Shown: positions 43,641 through 52,875 of the stretch, piece after piece
How the letters are laid out: every line of letters begins with the position of its first letter
Numbering within the stretch: position 1 is the stretch's first letter
Assembly (NCBI GenBank): GCA_016617855.1
Contig: JAECUM010096223.1
Coordinates: 186,001-250,000 of the forward strand
Reading direction: 5' to 3'
Length of the DNA: 64,000 bases
From: Megalonaias nervosa
Lineage: Eukaryota > Mollusca > Bivalvia > Unionida > Unionidae
Translations under genes and position numbers: made by a program
The notes under the pieces: generated by a model
Seen by the model: only the letters and a program-made list of their open reading frames with translations
Databases searched by the model: none
What the model was told of the DNA's origin: nothing

Positions 43641-46305
43641 TAGTAAGTGCTTATTCAGATATAAGAGTGCTATATATTGCATCATTAGTCTGGAGTATTT
43701 AAAGATACATGTACCTTTTTTTGTCAAGTGTATACTGGATTAAAATGGGACCACCAGCCATATTAAGAGTCTATAAATCAGTGTATGTGTATTCAGTCAG
43801 TCACAGATTGAATATCAGTGGCATAGCACAGTGAAGAAAGGAATGGTTTAATTATATACATAAAGATGTCAGTATTTCATTTTTTATTCCCTGAAGTGGA
43901 GTTGGGGTAGTATTAACGGTATTTAAAAGTATACATCATATTTTTTTCAACTTATTTTGGAGAAAAATTAAAATCTTAGCCTCTGCAATTTATTAAAATT
44001 ATTGTACTTACATTAGGGTGTCTTTGAATTTGTGAAATATTTATTTAAGAACATTTTCAAGACATTTGGCAGAATTTTTAATTGGAATGTGAGCATACTG
44101 TGAAATATTGCTGCATCAATTAATCAAAAACTCATGTTATTGTCCTGTAAATCTGACTCATATGTGGAAAAAATTGGTAAAAACTTCAGTATTTTTGTAT
44201 CTACCTCATCTTAGCATGTTGTGCAAATCTAATTTCTGTTTCTTTTAAAAACTTTTTTTATTTATGCCTTACCTGTTGTTAATGTGTTACCTGGCTTTTG
44301 CATTTCACAGGTGTGCAGATCTGGTATATGATTCGTAGGAAATTTACTGAATTTTTTTTATATTTCTAATTTTCACTGCTGGAGTTGGTTCAATGCTCAC
44401 CTATTTTCATGCCTGTACTGTCTGCATTGGGGGCATCTTGATGTGGTCCTGTCCATCCTTAAGCCTATTCATCCTGTTGTGACAATACTACTGAGTACAA
44501 ATAAAATGTTTTGGGTATCTTTGTTTGCATATTTAGATGATCCAGTTCAATTTTTATGTAATTTGTATGTAAAAATAAATTTTCACATTTTAAAAACATT
44601 TGGGCCTTGTTTGACAAAATCCTTGTCAGCATGATTAAACAGAAACTGCTTGATATATATTTGTATACATATATAAATGACCTAATTTTAAGCCATTACC
44701 AAGTGTTCCAGTCTCATCCCCGTTTTTTAACATTTTGGACATGGATATTTTTTAAAACCTTGTTAATTGAGGTACAAAGATAATTTGGTAGGCATGTTTG
44801 TACCAGCATGTAGATGACCTAATTAGATTTTCAGTGTTATAGCAGTTTTCCTAATTTGTCAATAAGTGTTTAAAATTTTGTTAATTTTTGTTTTGAAATG
44901 ATGTATCTAGGATTTTTTTTAATTGTAAGCAGTTTTCCCAGTTTGTCAGTAAGTGTTTAAATTTTTTTGTTTTTTGTTTTGAAATCATGTATTTCGGATT
45001 TTTAAAAATATTACTTTTATGTGAGTATAAAAATGGAAGAAAATCAAGATTCTCAATAATGCTTACAAACACAAGAGACTTCATCAGTAGCAAGCATGGT
45101 AACAAACAAATGTTCTCACTGCCAGACGTATTGTACTGCACAAGATCAGTATAGTAAATCTAGTGAAATCATATACACAAATACCAGGAAATCGAACAAA
45201 ATGAATACGTGAAAACTCTCCAAAAAGAGGCTGATTATTGATAGGGAAATTAGGTGATCTTTGCTTTTGGTACACCTCAGTGCTATTAAAGTGAACTTTT
45301 TCCTTGAATTTAATACAATTGCTTAATCACATTCACAGAAGCTTGACACAAGATATCCATTATGATTATCAAAAGAAAACTTTAAATATTAAATTAAGGT
45401 TATGACTGTCAGAGGCCAAGCTCTGAGATGAGATATAAAAGGTTCAGTGTATATAAGTTGGGATGGTTTGTTGTACTATTCAGTCTGAACAGTGTCACTT
45501 TACTACACTAAACCACTCCATAACTGAACTTTTAAGTACTTCTCGTAAAATGTTTAAAAATCGATTATTTGTTAACAAAATTGGGCAGATAATAGATTTA
45601 TTATATTGGACCTCATTAGCATGTCAAACTTCAACCAAATGGCATAGATGAAGAGCATGTAATAGAAATGCTTAACAATTCTGCCTATTCTAACTCTGTC
45701 CATGGGAGCAATATAGTTGAACACCTTATCATTAGAATGCCATATAATGAAGTACGTGACATAATTTTATTTAGTGAATAGTGAAATGGGATTCATTACA
45801 ATACCTGCCTTATAAACAGGAACTGTGTTATATGGTAGGGTCGTATATGGAGGGAGTGTTGTTTAAGTTATTATGTTGTCTCCAGAAGGGTGAGCATTAT
45901 ATATGGGTAATTACAATATTCATTTCAAAAGAGGTGCCATTGTATTAAGATATAACTGTCATCTCTGCACACTTTTTATGAATGAGTACATGAGTAAACA
46001 AAGCTTGATATTTCAATTTGGCTTTAAAGATTATGCATTTGTGGTGCATATTTATGTAAAATATCAATATTTCATGGTGGCAGTCATTTCTTTTTTAATT
46101 GTAAACCTCCTTAATGTGAACTTTTTTTTCTTCAGTGTTACAATATGACAGAAATCAAAATATATAAAGCCTTTATGAATCTTGTTACACATGGAGAAAA
46201 ATTAAGATCCCATTTTAGAGATTGTTAGCTTTTTAGGATGTATTTCTTTTTGGCTGTTATTGAATATTTGTATTTAAATGATCTGGCCACTTACCTTTGT
46301 ATTTC

Positions 46306-46520
46306 GGGCCCTGGGATGCAGAATGGTCTGAGGAACATGCCTATTTATATCACAGACATGTCACCTATGTCAGCGTGGGTTCAGGTCTTACACTTGGCCA
46401 ATATGGGTATGTGAGAAAGCTTGCCAGTTGCTTCCCATAGGTCAGTGGTTTTTCTCAGGGGTTTTCCTGGGTTCTTCCTCCACCACATATACTGGCTGCC
46501 ATGTAAACCCATACCAACTA
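46306..46520 (+). mobile_element. tRNA-derived SINE (family S) with 13-bp target duplication
   Basis: It starts GGGCCCTGGGATGCAGAATG and contains GTGAGAAAGCTTGCCAGTTG and GGTTCTTCCTCCACCACATA. ACCTTTGTATTTC is present at both 46293-46305 and 46521-46533. Same family as 18688-18947 and the copy in the Polinton. Confidence 0.9.
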
Positions 46521-46533
46521 ACCTTTGTATTTC

Positions 46534-47714
46534 AAAAACTTCAATTGTTTTTAAATTGTTAAGCTTATGAATATTAGATGGATATATATCTAAATACCCA
46601 TCCAAAAACGTGTACATCCTTCACCACCTTTTAGCATTTGAGATTTTGTTCCTCAGTGCATACTTATCTTGTTTTGTTTTTTTTCTGTCCCCCTCCTGCA
46701 GTTTTCATTAGGTAGAATAGACCTGATGCACCATCATGCATGTCAAGGAACTAATAGTGGCATTAATTTGCCCTTGATCCAGCCTATAACCCATGATGAT
46801 ATTCCATTTGAGAAGGTCCTGGTGTTATTTAAAATAGTGCAGTTTATATAAAAGAACTTGATCTCTGAGGTTTTTTTAAGAATTGTACCCTATTTTGCCA
46901 CTTGGTTTTGTATGACTTTTTTGGGGATATCTACACTTACATGGTACGGTATAGCCAGAATGGGGCTGATATGCATCCCCACACACATTTTTGTCGTAAC
47001 TTCTTGTTAGTTTTTAAAAGGGCAGTGTGAACTTCAGTTGAAGGCAAAGTTGTAACATGTTTATTTTCATTATAGCTAATTCTGTTATTATCTCATAACT
47101 TTCACAATTTTTCTTGTTTTCTGTTCAGAAATGACCAGTTTTGAAAAGTTAATACTTTCAAGTCTGCAGGACTATATCAGTGACTTAAAGATTTGAAAAT
47201 ACTTGGCTGTGTCTTTGGTTAAAGTCACAAAATTCTTGCAGTTAAGCTTATCTGGTATATATGATAATCCCATCATTAGTAACTTTCACATCTATATTTT
47301 GTCATCATTGCAAGTTATCTCCCTTGTTTTTCATAACAAAGTGTTCTCTACCATATACCTTTGATATGTATGTGTATTACTTTTTGTTTTGTGTATTGCA
47401 AGGCAATTTTCATTCTCAGGCTAAATCTAGTCATTCGTAAATGTTACTTTAGAATTTGTCTATGCAAACTTCTATATGTTTCACAATTACTCTAAACTTT
47501 TTGTGTAAGTTGTAAATAGAGAATGTTACGTTTGTTATGTTCATGAATATCATAAATATGAGAGACAAGTCTGTTGACACAGAATAAATTGTTATTATAC
47601 GCGGTGATAAATGTCTTATTTTTATTATTGATTTTCCTATCTTTGACAGCAAACTTTTTGTTGAATATACTTTTGAGCTATCTGTTAAAAAACAAATAAT
47701 TAAATTAAATATAC
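46534..47714. other. Intergenic DNA, nothing recognised
   Basis: AT-rich sequence with no conserved open frame. AATAAA at about 47583 could end a long RECK transcript, but this is a guess. Confidence 0.45.
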
Positions 47715-48215
47715 ATAACACCACTCCTTCTGAATGGATGGTGATATCCACACTGGGTTTTCAACAAAAGAATTCTTACAAAGTCTCATTGAAAATGAAA
47801 ATTATGCCAATCTGACTTCTATTATGGCCATCATGGCAGCCTTCTTGAAAATCTTGTTATCGATAATCCTCCTGAAAGAAACGTTATCGGGTTTTAGCCA
47901 AAATGACTAGTTGGTCTTTAACGAAAATAGTTTCGAACTGATATCTAATATGGCCTTCATGAAAATAGTTTTATTGCGACTCCTCCTGTATGGATGGTTA
48001 AATCAATATGGGGCTTTCACCATAATATTTTTACGATATCTAGTTAGTACTAATTAAAAATGGCGCTGATTTGATGTGGTGTCTACAATATCCATGTAAA
48101 CTATTCCTCCTGAACAAAAGTAGGAGGACTTCATATGGTGTCTAGTTGATCCTAAATGCTGCCATCTTGATAAACTTGCTATCTCTACTCATGAACCCGT
48201 TGTCACATTGACATC
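47715..48215. repeat. Tandem-repeat family A, about 3 units, interrupted at the right by the Polinton
   Basis: CTCCTTCTGAATGGATGGTG, GGTTTTCAACAAAAGAATTC, GCCATCATGGCAGCC-TTCTTG and a final GTCACATTGACATCTGG are family A phrases. In other units the last phrase continues with GGTTTTCAC; here it stops at about 48216 and foreign sequence starts. This marks the left junction of the inserted element. Confidence 0.8.
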
Positions 48216-48227
48216 TGGTAATAGTAG

Positions 48228-48466
48228 TAAGGGAAAATGTTGGTTCTAGCCCAGAGACCCCTAAAACCCCCCAAACAAGTACAGATCGACCACCTCGTCA
48301 ACACCCCATGATCACTATTTTATCGATGACAAAAACATATGATGTATCATCATCAATGTCATCATCATTTGAGAACTATCTTATATGACAAATATTCGAT
48401 GACCGTACTTGTTTGGGAGTTTTAGGGCTCTCTGAGCTATAACCAACACTTCCCCTTACTACTGAA
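48228..48466. repeat. Terminal inverted-repeat block, about 239 bp with about 60-bp arms
   Basis: The left arm AGTAGTAAGGGAAAATGTTG then GTTCTAGCCCAGAGACCC and CAAACAAGTAC is complementary to the right arm (GTACTTGTTTGGGAGTTTTA ... AACACTTCCCCTTACTACT). It could be the Polinton end folded on itself or a separate small element. A diverged copy of the inner left arm (TAGCTCAAGGACCACTCCCC) recurs at about 48589-48650. Confidence 0.75.
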
Positions 48467-48489
48467 GATTTCATTAAGATTATTTATAA

Positions 48490-48597
48490 AGTTCGCATAA
48501 AATTTCATACCCTATCATTATCATACTTTCTTTGATAATTATTTTCATACCTGCTGACTCTTATTAGTAAAATATCTGTTAACATACTTCTAGCTCA
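48490..48597. repeat. Diverged duplicate of the end of the 48983-49333 gene
   Basis: AAAATTTCATACCCTATCAT ... CATACCTGCTGACTCTTATT ... ATATCTGTTAACATAC matches 48980-49066 closely. Read on the minus strand it encodes a variant of the same C-terminus (SMLTDILLIRVSRYENNY then a stop shortly after). Similarity extends left to about 48468 and 48942, so 130 bp are duplicated on either side of the heat-shock-type promoter. Confidence 0.8.
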
Positions 48598-48639
48598 AGG
48601 ACCACTCCCCACCCCCTAAACAAATATAAATTACCGCCT

Positions 48640-48889
48640 CAGAGATGACCCGATCAGGCAAAAGATAGGGAATTTCTAATGGATTTTCCAGAATGTTCTA
48701 GAATCGGGTAAAGATAGGTATTTCCAATGGATTTTCCAGAATAACTCAATCACGTGATTTTCTAGAATGTTCTAGAATCAGGAAAGATAGGGAATTTCCA
48801 GAATGACTCAATCAGGTAAAAGATAGGGAATTTCCAAATGGATTTTCCAGAATAACACTATAAAGGCAGTCAAAATTTTCTTAGTGGTC
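48640..48889 (+). promoter_or_regulatory. Heat-shock-type promoter: HSE cluster plus TATA box
   Basis: Two perfect four-unit heat-shock elements of alternating TTC/GAA with 2-bp spacing lie at 48686-48703 (TTCcaGAAtgTTCtaGAA) and 48760-48777 (TTCtaGAAtgTTCtaGAA). Two-unit sites are at 48734-48741, 48796-48803 and 48845-48852. TATAAA is at 48859-48864, and an initiator-like TCATTG lies about 30 bp on, near 48889. The layout is that of a metazoan hsp promoter. The repeated phrase GATAGGGAATTTCC-A-TGGATTTTCCAGAAT shows the site cluster grew by internal duplication. Reading is rightwards, into the element. No hsp coding sequence is present. Confidence 0.85.
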
Positions 48890-48936
48890 ATTGAACTGCT
48901 GCACTTTTAAGAGGACATCTTCACCAAGCAAAACAG
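48890..48936 (+). other. Predicted non-coding first exon with strong splice donor
   Basis: From the predicted start near 48890 the sequence runs to AAAACAG|GTAAGTG at 48936/48937, a near-consensus donor. No ATG is present in the 47 nt, so it would be a 5' leader exon as in many hsp-type genes with a leader intron. The acceptor is unknown; candidates are TGTTTTGCAG at about 49175 and TTTTTTAG at about 49190. Transcription is not demonstrated. Confidence 0.55.
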
Positions 48937-48982
48937 GTAAGTGAAAATTTTCAAACATTATTTCTAAAGTTTAGACAAAATT

Positions 48983-49333
48983 TCATATCCTATCAGTATC
49001 ATACTTTTTTTGATAATCTTTTTCATACCTGCCGACTCTCATTGGTAGAATATCTGTTAACATGCTGTCAATAATACGAAACTCGCGTATTAAATCGTCC
49101 ATATCATATTTTACACCACACAAATAAGATCGTATCTGATCAAGTAATTTTTTGTAAGTTATACTAGCTGTTTTGCAGGCATTTTTTTTAGTCGCAAGTT
49201 GAGGTTCAATTTATTTACATGCTGTTGCAAGAGAAACACCAACGCCGGGTATTATTAAGAAAAATGGATTTAATGATGCTCCACTTGAAATTATGCCAGA
49301 GCTAGTCATTAACAGCGGTAAATATGATTTCAT
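48983..49333 (-). pseudogene. Polinton ORF, unknown function, broken by in-frame TAA
   Basis: It starts with ATG at 49333, overlapping the stop of the next upstream gene (ATGA arrangement). The first part is hydrophobic and glycine-rich (IIPGVGVSLATACK). An in-frame TAA lies at 49211-49213, then the same frame stays open to TGA at 48983-48985 with KKLLDQIRSYLCG, YDMDDLIREFRIIDSMLTD and RYEKDY. Small proteins with a hydrophobic head and an I-R-x-Y-L-x-G plus Y-D-x-D-D-L core are recurrent in animal Polintons, with no assigned function that I know. The last 85 bp are duplicated at 48490-48597. Confidence 0.6.
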
Positions 49334-49482
49334 CCGAAGTATTTTGTTATAGTATTTATAACATTTTTTCTCGCACCAAAGTTTTTTTTATGATCATATC
49401 TGTAATATTGCATTAGCGCGTCAACATCTTGTTTTGGAATTTCTTCTGAAATGTGATTGAAATCGATGATCTGTTTTTTCAT
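49330..49482 (-). CDS. Small Polinton ORF, 50 aa, unknown
   Basis: It opens with ATG at 49482 and ends with TGA at 49330-49332, overlapping the start of the next gene by four bases. It encodes a charged peptide (KKQIIDFNHISEEIPKQDV, then a KNFGARKNVI segment). An A/T-rich TATAAAATATTGTATA stretch precedes the ATG. Tight coupling on both sides supports a real gene, but I do not recognise the family. Confidence 0.5.
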   Translation of the reverse strand: MKKQIIDFNHISEEIPKQDVDALMQYYRYDHKKNFGARKNVINTITKYFG

Positions 49483-49563
49483 TATACAATATTTTATACA
49501 AAGACAAAAGTTCTAGTGCCAGCAATCGAATCGAGAAACTCGCGGAATTTATTATTTTTAGGA

Positions 49564-50463
49564 TCAGCTATAAACTCTATATTTATCATAAACATCTGAC
49601 GAAGTATCATCATATCGTTTGTCTGTTAGTACATACTGTTTCTTTAACCAAGCGTATGAATCAAAACTATTTCCTACTTCACTCTCATACAAATCTGTTT
49701 TATTTACAAAATTACTGTAATCGATTTCTGTTTCATCAATATACCTTAAAACTAAGCTCAAGTGATCTAACGTGTAATTTTTGAGAACAAGATGTTGTCT
49801 GATAATTGCATATGCGACTACGAAATTTGTTAACATTAATTTCTTAAGCTGATCTAGTTCAATTGTAGGAAGACCAACAGCAGAAGCTACTTTTAACATT
49901 AATTTTTCATATGGTTTTGTGAGTATTGTTTTAATTTCGTTGTAATAATTTCGTAGTGACAATTGTCTAGAGTACTGGATTGACGGTAATGGAACATCAT
50001 CTTCTTCACTTATATCATAATAAGAATCAGATTTTACTTCCAACTTTGTTTCATCGACTTCTTCAAAAAACTTTTCTCGCTCATCATCACTAAAATTACT
50101 AATTTCATCGTCTAAACTTTTGATTATCTTTAGAGACTTGTTAACAATAATCGGATCAAATTCTGGGTCTTTTTTACGTATCATTGGCAAAATTGCGTTT
50201 GCGTATACTTTAATAATTAACTCTGCGTCTGACGTCATAGTAACGATTTTAACTAAGGTTTCTTTGTCATGGTAGTACATACCGAGATGTTTAAATATAC
50301 CTCGTTTTGAAAAACCATCATATAACTTTTTGTTTCTTTTCATTCTCATTTTTTTATTTTCCACTAATTTGTCAAGGCGAGTATGATTTTCGTTTATTCG
50401 TCTTTCTTCTAGTGTTCTTCCACTATAAACTCGTGCTTTTATTAAATCTGATTTTATTATCAA
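49564..50463 (-). CDS. Polinton ORF, 299 aa, unknown
   Basis: A long intact frame, rich in lysine and acidic residues. The N-terminal part has ARVYSGRTLEERRINENHTR and a lysine-rich segment (KKMRMKRNKKLYDGFSK), followed by acidic residues at about 150-160 (ISEEDD) and a C-terminal half with helical character. The exact start is unclear: the listed first codon is TTG and the frame stays open upstream to the stop of the 50500-50796 gene, so it may be a few codons longer or start at an internal ATG. It lies in the minus-strand block with the fibre-like gene. I cannot assign a function. Confidence 0.7.
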   Translation of the reverse strand: MIIKSDLIKARVYSGRTLEERRINENHTRLDKLVENKKMRMKRNKKLYDGFSKRGIFKHLGMYYHDKETLVKIVTMTSDAELIIKVYANAILPMIRKKDPEFDPIIVNKSLKIIKSLDDEISNFSDDEREKFFEEVDETKLEVKSDSYYDISEEDDVPLPSIQYSRQLSLRNYYNEIKTILTKPYEKLMLKVASAVGLPTIELDQLKKLMLTNFVVAYAIIRQHLVLKNYTLDHLSLVLRYIDETEIDYSNFVNKTDLYESEVGNSFDSYAWLKKQYVLTDKRYDDTSSDVYDKYRVYS

Positions 50464-50499
50464 ATCTATGTTAGACCAATCAAGCTCGAGTAATATTTT

Positions 50500-50796
50500 T
50501 TAAAATATAATTTCAGCTTGTTTTTGTTCTTCTAGACAATCATCAGGATGACAGTATCTGCTTATAATATCAAAGTTTTCTATTGCTTTTTTCAGCTGTG
50601 GTCCTCGCATATATATAACGCGAACACAATTAGCAAAATCTGCTGGAAATGTTGGATTATTTAATGATTCGATGTTAAGTTTTTTCAAACTTTTTAACAT
50701 TTTTGCTATTTCATTAACGGCTCCAACATCTATTTTAGGGTTTAAAATATTAACATAAAATTCTTTCGCGATGGTTATAATTGGTGGTTCAGACAT
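50500..50796 (-). CDS. Polinton ORF, 98 aa, unknown
   Basis: ATG at 50796, preceded on its strand by CTAATGCCATAAAATA, and stop at 50500. The sequence includes VNEIAKMLKSLKKLNIESL and CHPDDCLEEQ. It is predicted mostly helical, with no transmembrane segment. It lies 17 bp downstream of the fibre-like gene and just upstream of the 299-aa gene, so the three are likely one transcription unit. Function unknown. Confidence 0.65.
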   Translation of the reverse strand: MSEPPIITIAKEFYVNILNPKIDVGAVNEIAKMLKSLKKLNIESLNNPTFPADFANCVRVIYMRGPQLKKAIENFDIISRYCHPDDCLEEQKQAEIIF

Positions 50797-50813
50797 TATT
50801 TTATGGCATTAGA

Positions 50814-52082
50814 TTAAATTTGATCATCAAGTGTATATATTTGAAATGCTGTTAGTCCTGGAAATGGATACTCAGCAGCTAAAACATTAACTCGAAAATA
50901 TAAGTACTTGTTAACAGTGTTTTCTGTAGGGATTGTAAAATATTGTGTTGCTGAAATGTAAATGTCTGTTGTGCTATACAATGTTGTCCAGTTGATATCG
51001 TCATTTGATCCTTCCAATCGCCAATTATAAATTCGACCAACGCTAGGATTTAATCGGCCTCGCAAATGAAATTGCCAAATAGCAACTGCAATGGGACATT
51101 TAATTTTAATCCAAAAGTTTTCAACTTCTCCGTTAGTCGTACACTCATGTCTATCAGAGAAAGCGTAATGAGGATAATTTCCAAGATAATAGGTTGATGC
51201 GCTTACCTCAAACCCAACTCGATTGTCAGTTGCTTTATAAAGTGTTGGAATATACCCAACGTTGTTTTTAGTTCGTTTTGTACCACCACTAAATACACTG
51301 TCAACATACGCTTTATTCGTCAGATCGTTAGGGTTAACTGGAACGTAAGTCGTCATTATCTTGTTGCCTTTCATGTTTATATTCCCTGACATCGGTTCAC
51401 CGGATTTCTTAAAATATGGGTTAAGTTCTTCTTTCAACTGACCATAACTAACAGCATCAGCATCATTAGCTGGTGGCGAGGTTGTCGGTAGTCCAGTCAC
51501 TTTTGAATTTTACATAAACAGGTTACCTGTCATTATATCGCCGGCTTTGTTAAGTTTATTATCGTCAACGGATTTTAGTAGTGCATAACTTACCGCTTGC
51601 GTTTAAGTTTTCTGGCGGATATGCAGTCTCTAAATTTATAATTTTTTTCCCTGACATGTTGATATTACCTATAACCGTTCCATCGATTTTATCAAGTTTG
51701 TTATCATCTACATACCTCAACTGTGCATAACTTACCGCTTGTGTATAATTTAAGTTTGGTGGTGGATACCTGGTCTCTAAATTTATTAATTTTTTTCTGA
51801 CATATCTAAGTTGCCGCTTAAAGTTCCTCCTGTCTACGACAACTTGTTGTCATCAACAGATTTTAGTTGTGCATAACTAACAGCTTGTGTAAGGTCAACT
51901 CTTACTGGCGGATACGCTGTTTCTAAACCTAGTACTCGTTGATTTGACATAAACAGGTTTCCTGTCATCGTGTCGCCGGATTTTTTCAGGTAACCCGATA
52001 AATCAATCTTGCCATTTGTTATTGCTGTACTTTCAGCTGATAAATTTCCTGTTAATGTTCCAAATTTTGTATAGTAGCTCAT
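50814..52082 (-). pseudogene. Tail-fibre-like protein with shaft repeats and a discoidin-like C-terminal domain, disrupted
   Basis: ATG at 52082. The N-terminal part and the following region carry about four units of about 46 residues built on KKSGDTMTGNLFM, a leucine-glutamate-Thr phrase (LGLETAYPP), SYAQL and DDNKL. The last unit reads MSGNINMKGNKI then NDLTNKAYVDS. This pattern resembles the trimeric shafts of phage tail fibres. The final 150 residues (NFWIKIKCPIAV, FHLRGRLNPS, WRLEGSNDDINWTTLY, KYLYFRVNV) match the galactose-binding-like (F5/8 type C) fold. A stop at 51834-51836 and frame changes between about 51,540 and 51,800 break the middle units; the last 228 codons are open. The likely role is receptor binding on the virion (inference). 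Confidence 0.75.
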
Positions 52083-52151
52083 TATTTATTGTCCTACATA
52101 AAATTGTCAACATTAGTCAGTTTAATATAACATAAAATTATATAAAAAACG
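52083..52151. promoter_or_regulatory. Short divergent intergenic region
   Basis: 69 bp separate the divergent fibre-like gene (-) and packaging ATPase (+). It is A/T-rich, with ATAAAATTATATAAAAAA just before the ATPase ATG and ATTTTATGTAGGACAATAAA before the fibre ATG on the other strand. Similar TTTATA-ATAA stretches precede most genes of the element, so this may hold back-to-back promoters. Confidence 0.5.
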
Positions 52152-52847
52152 ATGGCAAAATCGTTGATATTAAACTTTGATACAGAGTGGTTGGTGAAAC
52201 ATAAACATAACAATGAACTTCCAGATTGTCATTATCTTATTGTTGGGCGAACTGGATCGGGAAAAACAAATTTGCTTATGAACTTGCTTCTTGGTGATAA
52301 TTTTAACTACGATCGAGTTTATATTTATACAATTAATCCACATCAAGATAAGTACGATCTACTAAGCAAATACAATGACAAACTTCGTGATGATCTTGAT
52401 GCTGGTGAAGATTTTTTTATAATCAAACAACCGGAAGATCTTATTCCAATTAATCAACTTGATTCAGATGAACATAAGATAGTAGTATTTGACGATATTC
52501 CGCTAAATAATACGGAGATGAACAAACTAAGATCGTATTTTTCACTGTCGCTTAATAAGAAATGTAATTTTGTTTATTTAGCTCAAGATTTTTATAATGC
52601 TGACAGATTTATTCGGCGAAATACTGGTTGTTTTATATTATTTCCGGGACTGGACAATGTTGACGTTAGAAATATCGCGAACGAGCAATGTGGCGATGTA
52701 ACAAAAGATAAATTTATCGAATTATATCATAAAGCTACAAAGGATAAATATACTTTTTCTTATTTGATAAACTTACAAATGATCCAACTAAAATGTTTCG
52801 CTGTTGTATTGACATTTACTTGCAGTAATGTGTTTTCCACATCTTAA
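52152..52847 (+). CDS. DNA-packaging ATPase (FtsK-HerA / A32-like), C-terminal frame change
   Basis: This is the motor that packages the genome into the capsid in Polintons, adintoviruses and NCLDV. Walker A is GRTGSGKT at residues 32-39. Walker B is KIVVFDDI with the acidic pair at residues 114-115. The polar motif region is NFVYLAQDFYNADRFIRRNT. Length is typical. Near 52,760 the family-like C-terminus passes to another frame (TNDPTKMF reads two bases out of step, ending at TAA 52826-52828), so the last 25 or so residues of the listed frame are aberrant. The catalytic core is intact. The following gene starts 28 bp downstream. Confidence 0.93.
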   Translation: MAKSLILNFDTEWLVKHKHNNELPDCHYLIVGRTGSGKTNLLMNLLLGDNFNYDRVYIYTINPHQDKYDLLSKYNDKLRDDLDAGEDFFIIKQPEDLIPINQLDSDEHKIVVFDDIPLNNTEMNKLRSYFSLSLNKKCNFVYLAQDFYNADRFIRRNTGCFILFPGLDNVDVRNIANEQCGDVTKDKFIELYHKATKDKYTFSYLINLQMIQLKCFAVVLTFTCSNVFSTS

Positions 52848-52875
52848 AATTTTATAAAATTTATATATAATAATT

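Larger units (their letters stand above)
37273..46305. other. RECK 3' UTR and downstream intergenic DNA
   Basis: No further gene is supported. Candidate poly(A) signals AATAAA occur at 41820 and near 42610, 44500 and 47583, but none can be assigned from sequence alone. The region is AT-rich with weak copies of family M (about 37985-38160, 39160-39362 and 40125-40285) and a pogo-like element at 40325-40612. An exon-like stretch at 39026-39104 is discussed among the rejected items. Confidence 0.5.

Noticed and set aside
46690..46850. Exon-like stretch after CCCCCTCCTGCAG
   Set aside because: Good pyrimidine tract and acceptor, but the frame matches nothing recognised and there is no linked exon.
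48640..49330. Complete hsp70 gene
   Set aside because: The promoter is hsp-like, but no hsp70 coding motif such as IDLGTTYS appears downstream in any frame in the window.
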